From Bacteriovorax sp. (GTDB taxonomy: Bacteria > Bdellovibrionota > Bacteriovoracia > Bacteriovoracales > Bacteriovoracaceae), in NCBI GenBank assembly GCA_014378525.1, contig JACMNL010000071.1, positions 1 to 58,236 of the forward strand: DNA of 58,236 nucleotides, given 5' to 3'. This document shows positions 53,037-58,236 of this stretch, in pieces (position 1 is the stretch's first letter; each line of letters starts with the position of its first letter). Under the pieces are notes generated by a model. That model was not told where the DNA came from and searched no databases. It worked only from the letters and a program-made list of their open reading frames with translations. The position numbers and the translations under genes were made by a program.

Positions 53037-54626
53037 ATGACGAAAAAAAGTTATTCAAAATTAATTATCATGTTGCTTGTGTGCTTAATCAGTACGCAGG
53101 CAACTGCTGATGATAATAAAATGCTGAATGACTATTATCAGGATGTTTTTATCGGAGAGAAGAGGACGCAGAACTATGCAGGCCCCCTGGATCCAAGAAG
53201 CAGGTTCAATGATTCTGTCGGTGACCTGATTTTACTAGATGATAATTTCAAAGATCATTATATCAATCAACAGATTCAGGAAGAGCCGTTTGACCTGCAC
53301 CATTTCTGGTTTAATGACCTGGTGGAAAAGTCGACGTGCCCGAACATTACTCTTGGTGAGAACATTGATTATATCCGTTATCTTTATCGCCTGGTGAGTA
53401 TGAGTTATCTTTTTGAAGGATTAAAACTTAACAATAAGCTTGCTGACGAGCTCGGCGTGAAAAATACCTGTCCGATTACTTTCAAAGCCGTTTTTGAAAG
53501 TTGTAAACCCCAGTCTAATGACATGAAGAAATTCCATGAAAGAGTTTATGGAAAATTTGTTAATGAGATTGATAAAATCAAACATCAAAGTTTTTCGAAA
53601 AAAGAAATGGCCTCATGGCTTGAAGAATTTCATCGTTCGACTTCATTGACGACGGATCCGACTTTTTCGAGACTTCATGACTGGTGTATCGCAAATAAAA
53701 AGAACTGCAGATCTATAGACATAAAAGAAATCAAAGAAGCTTTGAGTAGTTTCTGTACTAACGATACTCAGGTTGTGCAAACGATCTGCTCAGAAAAAGA
53801 CAGCCTGTATGGACTTAACTCAATTCCAACGCCAACCGATTTAATAAAAACATCAAACGCTTTCAACCTGATCAATCAATCGGGGATGGGGGAAGATTGT
53901 TTAAGAAGATTTGGAAAAGTTTTTCATGCACAGGAATCCGGTTACGGGATTTTATCGAAGCAGTATCCGCTTTTATATTCTTACCTCATAAAAACCAATA
54001 GCCGTTACCCGCAGGGAGAGTTGTTTCTTCCTGGTGCACTTAAAGAATTTGATATGAAAGGTCTCAGCGATTTTTTAACAGCATTGAAACCACCTAAAGT
54101 TGAGCCGGTGATTGTTGTGATCAAACAAAAACCTAAGCCTAAACCAAAACCGGTGGTAGTGGTTGCTCCTAAAGTTGAAGTGAAGAAGCCTGATGCACCG
54201 GTTGTTATTCCCGAGCCTCCTAAACCTCATGTGAGCGAGTTTGAGAGGGCCTCTGAAGAACTGAAGAGCAAAGGATTGAGTTCATTATCGCTCGATATGG
54301 ACGCCTTTAGAGACGACTTTGAATTTACTTCCGATATGATCGCAGAATTGTCAGGGCCGATTAAAAAGTTCCAGACCAGAGCAGCTTTAAACGACATGAA
54401 GTCTTATGACAGACTTGGCTCTGCAGAAGCACCGGTCGGATTAGTGTTCCTTAAATTTTTAATTGATACTGAAAATCATCAGGGCCTCTATAACATCATC
54501 ACAGTGATCGGCGATAAGTTTTATATCAGCAATGATATCGAGAAAAAAACTGAAGCCCACTATGCCCAGCTTAAGAACGACGCTTCTACCAAAAACCGAT
54601 GGACTATTATTCTGCTTAAAAAATAA
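53037..54626 (+). CDS. Secreted protein of unknown function in the TRAP operon
   Basis: A signal peptide (about 1-24, ending ATAD) is followed by a 325-residue cysteine-containing helical region with eight or more Cys. A Lys/Pro/Val linker follows (KQKPKPKPKPVVVVAPK), then a C-terminal domain of about 135 residues (ASEELKSKGLSSLSLDM...GDKFYISND). The ATG directly touches the dctM stop codon, so it is co-translated with the transporter. It may handle the substrate in the periplasm or link to the cell wall. No family is recognised. Confidence 0.72.
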   Translation: MTKKSYSKLIIMLLVCLISTQATADDNKMLNDYYQDVFIGEKRTQNYAGPLDPRSRFNDSVGDLILLDDNFKDHYINQQIQEEPFDLHHFWFNDLVEKSTCPNITLGENIDYIRYLYRLVSMSYLFEGLKLNNKLADELGVKNTCPITFKAVFESCKPQSNDMKKFHERVYGKFVNEIDKIKHQSFSKKEMASWLEEFHRSTSLTTDPTFSRLHDWCIANKKNCRSIDIKEIKEALSSFCTNDTQVVQTICSEKDSLYGLNSIPTPTDLIKTSNAFNLINQSGMGEDCLRRFGKVFHAQESGYGILSKQYPLLYSYLIKTNSRYPQGELFLPGALKEFDMKGLSDFLTALKPPKVEPVIVVIKQKPKPKPKPVVVVAPKVEVKKPDAPVVIPEPPKPHVSEFERASEELKSKGLSSLSLDMDAFRDDFEFTSDMIAELSGPIKKFQTRAALNDMKSYDRLGSAEAPVGLVFLKFLIDTENHQGLYNIITVIGDKFYISNDIEKKTEAHYAQLKNDASTKNRWTIILLKK

Positions 54627-54654
54627 AAAACCCGGAAGAACTCCGGGTTTTTTT
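54625..54654 (+). terminator. Intrinsic terminator ending the TRAP operon
   Basis: CCCGGA pairs with TCCGGG around AGAAC, flanked by six As and seven Ts. It starts at the stop codon of the last gene. Confidence 0.93.
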
Positions 54655-54700
54655 ATTAAGATTTTTTTGGGAGAGGAAGTTACTTAGTTAACTCTAAGTT

Positions 54701-55351
54701 TTAGTTAAATTTCTTTTCAACAGCTTTCAGTTGAGATGTAACACTTGCACTCATATCTAACATAAGAAGTAATCCGGCATTTTCCCCGTTAGCATCTTCA
54801 CCAACAAGTGAGATGTTCCCGATGCGGTTAGCTCCTGTGTAGTATCTTGCTGTAATGATCGATGAACCAATTCCTAAACTTTTAACTGGAATGAATACTC
54901 CGAAAAGTTTTGGGCCAAGGTAGAAAGACATATTTTTAAATTTTTCGATTGAAAATGCTACAGCTGGTAAACGTCCGCCCGCTACACCTGGAAGAGCACG
55001 TCCGCCTGGTAGAGTTGTAGGGTCAAGAGTTTGTAAGCTTGTATTGAAAACGTCTTTTAAAGATACTGAGATTGCCATTAGAGTTCCTGCCGATTGAAGG
55101 TCAGGAGAGATCTCTAAGTATGAGTTTGGATATTTTGGAATGTTATAACGAAGACCACCATCTAACTGAAGGCTTTGGAAAACCATCGAGATTAAAACGT
55201 TGTCTTGAGAAAGAGTAACAGACATGTTGTTAACACCGGGTACAGCGATGTTTTGAGCAGAAGTACCGTTACCACATGATGTAGAGAATACACCTACTGT
55301 GATTGCTGCCGTTAGAACTAGTGCTTTTGTGTTCGATAGTAACTTCATCAT
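54701..55351 (-). CDS. Lipoprotein of unknown function
   Basis: The signal ends in lipobox STSC (Cys near 26). The mature part is about 190 residues, beta-rich, with a Gly/Pro segment (LPGGRALPGVAGGRLP). Two adjacent ATGs are possible; the first has AAAGG eight bases upstream. Its gene lies past the TRAP terminator on the other strand. I recognise no family. Confidence 0.72.
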   Translation of the reverse strand: MMKLLSNTKALVLTAAITVGVFSTSCGNGTSAQNIAVPGVNNMSVTLSQDNVLISMVFQSLQLDGGLRYNIPKYPNSYLEISPDLQSAGTLMAISVSLKDVFNTSLQTLDPTTLPGGRALPGVAGGRLPAVAFSIEKFKNMSFYLGPKLFGVFIPVKSLGIGSSIITARYYTGANRIGNISLVGEDANGENAGLLLMLDMSASVTSQLKAVEKKFN

Positions 55352-55522
55352 ACGATTTGCCTTTAGATCCTGTTGTGGTTTTTCTTTTCAACTATTTTCA
55401 ACGACAGCGGACGTACCGTAGAAAACTCACAAACGTTTTTTCAAAGTAAAGCAAGAATACTGTTATGCTCAACTAATTTCAAGAAAGGCAAGTGAATGTG
55501 TTTTTTTGAGGAGTTAGAGAAG

Positions 55523-55544
55523 GGGCACTTTTTTCAAAGTGCCC
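55523..55544. terminator. Stem-loop downstream of the porin-like gene
   Basis: GGGCACTTT (55523-55531) pairs perfectly with AAAGTGCCC (55536-55544) around TTTC. It lies 49 bases beyond the porin-like stop codon on the minus strand. No T-run follows on that strand; on the plus strand ATTTTT follows after three bases. It is a likely 3'-end hairpin. Confidence 0.5.
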
Positions 55545-55592
55545 ACTATTTTTGCGATTCATAGATAAAGGTCTTAAAAGCGAAGGACTAAA

Positions 55593-56783
55593 CTAGAAAG
55601 CCGCTTTTAAAGTTAAGCTTCCAGCGTGGTCTTTATTTTCACCGAAAAAATGTCCGTAAGCTGCAAGAAGACCAAGATTTGGTGAGATCGACCACTTGGC
55701 AGTTGCGTCTGCTACAGAAATTTGTTGTAGCGGAGTTGTTGCAGTATTGTAAAATTCTCCCCAACCACCACCGATAGAGGCCATGAATTCTTCACTGAAA
55801 ACTTTTGAAAATCTTGCCATGTGAAGTGATTCGTCAGCTTGTTTATTTCCTAAACCAAAACCAATTGTCTTTAATTTAATAGAAGAGTTGTTGTGGTCCG
55901 GAGAGTTGTTGACGATTGATGAAAGTGAATCAAATCCACTTGCAATTAAACCACCATTTCTAACCACCATCGACTGTACTTCAATCTTAAAGATATCGAA
56001 GTCGTGAGAAAGTTTTAAAGCAGCAGCATGGTGATCATTTTTATAAAGAACATCTCCACCGAATAAAAGCGTGTAGTAGAAGTTCATATCAACCGGCCCA
56101 AGTTTTCCTTCGATTTGAGGGGACACTTGTTTGACTCTGTCCAGATTGATTCCATTGAATGCAGAAGTTGTCGGGTCGAATTTCTTCGACATCCAGTATC
56201 CTGTTTGAAGAGCGTACTTGTATCCAGTGAATGCTCCGTAATAGTTCAAAGAGAACATATCAACATCATCACGTGAGTTTGTTAAAGCACCTTCTGCTCT
56301 TTTGTCGTAAGCAAATGCAATAGCATCGTAGTTGTCGCGGATTTTAATAACCTGGATACGGTCACGTCTGTCGTCAGAAGTTAAAAAACTTCCCGGAGTC
56401 GTAACAACGTGACGGCCAACTGAAGTGATCCATCCGTTTTTTGTGTATTCAATAACTGCGTGATCTAAACGAGTCACATTGTCGCTTCCGAAACCATCAT
56501 CGTTTGTTCCTCCGATTGAAGTTCCACCAGCTGCGATACTTTTATGATTGTCGCCTTCCCAAGTGTTGCTTGAAAGAATAGCACCAACTTTAATCGCCAG
56601 ATTGCTGTCAGGCTTTACGTTGACGTTGAATCTGAAGAATTGATTGAAAGCTTGTGTACCGTAAGGGCCTGTTGAGTTTCTGAAGTAAGCGCGAACGTAT
56701 GCGTCTCCAGTGTAGTCGATTTTAGTTTCTGCATGCGCAGTAAACGCAAATAGAACCAGTGAACATAATAATGTTTTCATCAT
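55593..56783 (-). CDS. Porin-like outer-membrane beta-barrel
   Basis: The 396-residue protein has a signal peptide (about 1-19, ending AHAE). Alternating strands rich in aromatic and polar residues follow (AYVRAYFRNSTGPYG, DHAVIEYTKNGWITSVGR), and a Phe C-terminus (LTLKAAF) is typical of outer-membrane barrels. Sixteen or so strands would fit a porin. Of two adjacent ATGs, 56783 is six bases after GGAG; an open frame runs further upstream but without a ribosome site. Substrate unknown. Confidence 0.78.
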   Translation of the reverse strand: MMKTLLCSLVLFAFTAHAETKIDYTGDAYVRAYFRNSTGPYGTQAFNQFFRFNVNVKPDSNLAIKVGAILSSNTWEGDNHKSIAAGGTSIGGTNDDGFGSDNVTRLDHAVIEYTKNGWITSVGRHVVTTPGSFLTSDDRRDRIQVIKIRDNYDAIAFAYDKRAEGALTNSRDDVDMFSLNYYGAFTGYKYALQTGYWMSKKFDPTTSAFNGINLDRVKQVSPQIEGKLGPVDMNFYYTLLFGGDVLYKNDHHAAALKLSHDFDIFKIEVQSMVVRNGGLIASGFDSLSSIVNNSPDHNNSSIKLKTIGFGLGNKQADESLHMARFSKVFSEEFMASIGGGWGEFYNTATTPLQQISVADATAKWSISPNLGLLAAYGHFFGENKDHAGSLTLKAAF

Positions 56784-56892
56784 AAGAGTCTCCTGAGTTT
56801 TGAAGCCGAGAGAGTCTAACAGATGTTTTTTATTGTCAAAGAAAAAGGCCCTGCTCACGCTAAGTGCCATTTGAAATCTCTATGACTTAGGA

Positions 56893-57564
56893 TTATGTAT
56901 GAAAGTTTTTTAACTCAAGATAATCACCTTCGATAGTTTGGCTACCCGTAGAATGAGCAAAGGCCGTGACTCTCACAACTTGTGCATTTGTTGCAGTCGC
57001 AGATTTAATTCCGGTAGGAGAGTCTTCGAAAATAATTGTATTGGGATGTGTGGTTTTTAATCTCTTCATCGCTTCAAGATATGGATCCGGATGAGGCTTG
57101 GTTAATTCCGTTTGATTGCGTCCCATCTGCAGCTGCATGTAGTGATCGATGCCAAAACATTTTAGTGTTTCAAATACAACGATATCTTCACTCGCACTAA
57201 CAACCGCAAGTTTTTTATTTTCTTTTTTCAGGTGATTTAAAAATGGAAGAAGTCCAGGTGTGATGTATTGGTCTTTTTCTTCATCAGCGAGTGCCTTGAA
57301 TAATTTTATCAGGTGAAAATTTTTTTGTTCGATGGCCTTGTTGATTTCAACGTCTGAAAGTTGCGGGCATACAGTTTTTAAAACGATATAATCCGTCATT
57401 CCGTAGAACTGATCGATCGTCGAAACTAAGTCTACATGTACTCCGATTTCTGCTAGCACAAGTACTGCCGCCTTGGCATGAAGAGGTTCTGTATTGACGA
57501 GTGTCCCGTCCATATCAAAGAGAATCGCATCTTTATGCTTTACCAGAGTTTTTAGGTCAGTCAT
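56893..57564 (-). CDS. HAD-superfamily phosphatase/phosphomutase-like protein
   Basis: This 223-residue HAD enzyme of the beta-phosphoglucomutase-like subgroup has nucleophile motif FDMDGTLVNTEP, a cap domain (about 20-90), VVSASEDIV as motif II, a Lys in LTKPHPDPYLEA and FEDSPTGIKSA as the acidic motif. The subgroup acts on small sugar phosphates such as phosphoglycolate or hexose phosphates; the exact substrate cannot be told. It is divergent from the next gene. Confidence 0.88.
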   Translation of the reverse strand: MTDLKTLVKHKDAILFDMDGTLVNTEPLHAKAAVLVLAEIGVHVDLVSTIDQFYGMTDYIVLKTVCPQLSDVEINKAIEQKNFHLIKLFKALADEEKDQYITPGLLPFLNHLKKENKKLAVVSASEDIVVFETLKCFGIDHYMQLQMGRNQTELTKPHPDPYLEAMKRLKTTHPNTIIFEDSPTGIKSATATNAQVVRVTAFAHSTGSQTIEGDYLELKNFHT

Positions 57565-57631
57565 GTTTTGCCCGCTAAAATAATATGAGGAAATAAGCTA
57601 TCATTGTACTAGAGAGCACAAGGAATATTCT

Positions 57632-58096
57632 ATGAAAATCTTTCCAAAAGAAGCATCAGCTGCAGAATCTACTCCGGTTAAAGGAGGAAAAGGAATGTCC
57701 AAGCAGGCCCAGGCCACTGCGAGAAAAAAAGCTGAACTTCCACAGAAAAAAGATGTGAGCCCCGGGGAAATCCGCGAGAAGCTTGCTGCGAGAGTAGAGA
57801 CTTCTGATACCGCAAAAAATCTTGCTCTAAAAAATAATTCTAAAAAACTTGGTGATGGTTATATGAATGAAGAATTCAAACCTGCGCCGGTTATTGCGCC
57901 TGCTGAAACTGAGATTGAAGCTACTGAAGAGAAATCTCTCAACAGCAAAGATTTTGTTTTAAAAAGTGATATTGCGAAAAATGATCCGAAAGATTCGAAC
58001 ACGCAGGAAAAATTAAAATCAGTCATTCAAAAAGGCGGATTTAATTTCAATCCAAAAGAAAGAGAGACTCTGGAAAAGATTTTATCTGATCAATAA
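57632..58096 (+). CDS. Disordered charged protein of unknown function
   Basis: This 154-residue protein has a basic N-terminal half (MSKQAQATARKKAELPQKKD), a Pro/Ala/Glu linker and a final short helix (FNPKERETLEKIL). There is no signal peptide. AAGGAA seven bases before the ATG supports translation. The small size and conserved-looking terminal helix might fit an anti-sigma or binding peptide, but I cannot assign a function. Confidence 0.6.
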   Translation: MKIFPKEASAAESTPVKGGKGMSKQAQATARKKAELPQKKDVSPGEIREKLAARVETSDTAKNLALKNNSKKLGDGYMNEEFKPAPVIAPAETEIEATEEKSLNSKDFVLKSDIAKNDPKDSNTQEKLKSVIQKGGFNFNPKERETLEKILSDQ

Positions 58097-58129
58097 AATT
58101 CTCTATACAACAAGCAGGGCCTGAGGAAA

Positions 58130-58236
58130 TTATTCTTTGGGATTGAACCAGCAGTCAGGTCTTAAACCGACAGAATCGCCATTCTTTTTTGAACAAATAC
58201 CGCTTGAATCACTTGTATCTGATAGTGGATCATTTA
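58130..58236 (-). CDS. C-terminal end of a gene cut by the window edge
   Basis: On the minus strand a frame is open from the window edge to TAA at 58130-58132, giving 34 residues ending VGLRPDCWFNPKE. The start lies outside the window. The length is too short to exclude chance, but the gap beyond the convergent gene has room for it. Confidence 0.4.
   Translation of the reverse strand, partial: NDPLSDTSDSSGICSKKNGDSVGLRPDCWFNPKE

Noticed and set aside
1-58236. CRISPR arrays, insertion sequences, integrases, phage genes or defence islands
   Set aside because: I found no regularly spaced direct repeats outside coding repeats, no transposase or integrase motifs and no terminal inverted repeats with target duplications.

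Overview
The window is 58 kb of gene-dense, roughly 40% G+C chromosomal DNA from a Gram-negative (diderm) bacterium. It holds many signal-peptide proteins, lipoproteins with clear lipoboxes, outer-membrane beta-barrels, a TonB-like protein and a TRAP transporter. The mix of PilZ and HD-type signalling proteins, secreted proteases and phosphatases, nucleoside-salvage enzymes, a KAAKK-type histone-like protein and many unrecognised secreted proteins suggests a Bdellovibrio-and-like organism such as Bacteriovorax or Peredibacter. That taxonomic reading is an inference; no rRNA gene is present to test it. I see no insertion sequence, phage, CRISPR array or plasmid feature.

Layout. 0-5.3 kb: a tiny KAAKK basic protein with its terminator, miaB, an outer-membrane barrel, a lipoprotein metallo-aminopeptidase and a glutathione-synthetase-like ATP-grasp enzyme. 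5.4-12 kb: a structured RNA candidate, a degenerate ECF-sigma/anti-sigma pair, a TonB-like protein, a membrane protein with a HATPase-like end, and a 948-residue protein that looks like an eroded N6-adenine methylase/specificity protein. 12-19 kb: rsmD, an aminotransferase, a lipoprotein/barrel pair, PIN-PhoH and PilZ. 18.9-23.3 kb: a propeptide-like secreted protein overlapping a large lipoprotein subtilase with seven repeats. 23.3-29.5 kb: peroxiredoxin, clpP, clpX and lon. 29.5-37 kb: a receiver/coiled-coil/HD protein, tRNA-Val, MarC, a secreted App1-type phosphatase behind an attenuator-like leader, and a deoA-pnp-cdd nucleoside-salvage operon. 37-43.4 kb: RNase G, then an FAD oxidoreductase/DUF1365/cyclopropane synthase/MerR operon behind a MerR-style promoter. 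43.4-58.2 kb: a eukaryote-like ileS, a FecR protein with maf, a TRAP operon (TatT, DctP, DctQ, DctM and an unknown protein), lipoproteins, a porin-like barrel and a HAD phosphatase.

How the parts fit. ClpP, ClpX and Lon are the cytoplasmic protein quality-control set, and peroxiredoxin diverges from clpP. The nucleoside operon fits salvage of nucleosides from external DNA or RNA. The subtilase pair, aminopeptidase lipoprotein and App1 phosphatase fit attack on external protein and lipid. The fatty-acid cluster ends in its own MerR-type regulator, and the first gene's promoter has a 20-bp spacer holding a dyad, so autoregulation is likely. Starts were chosen by Shine-Dalgarno spacing and several are GTG or TTG.
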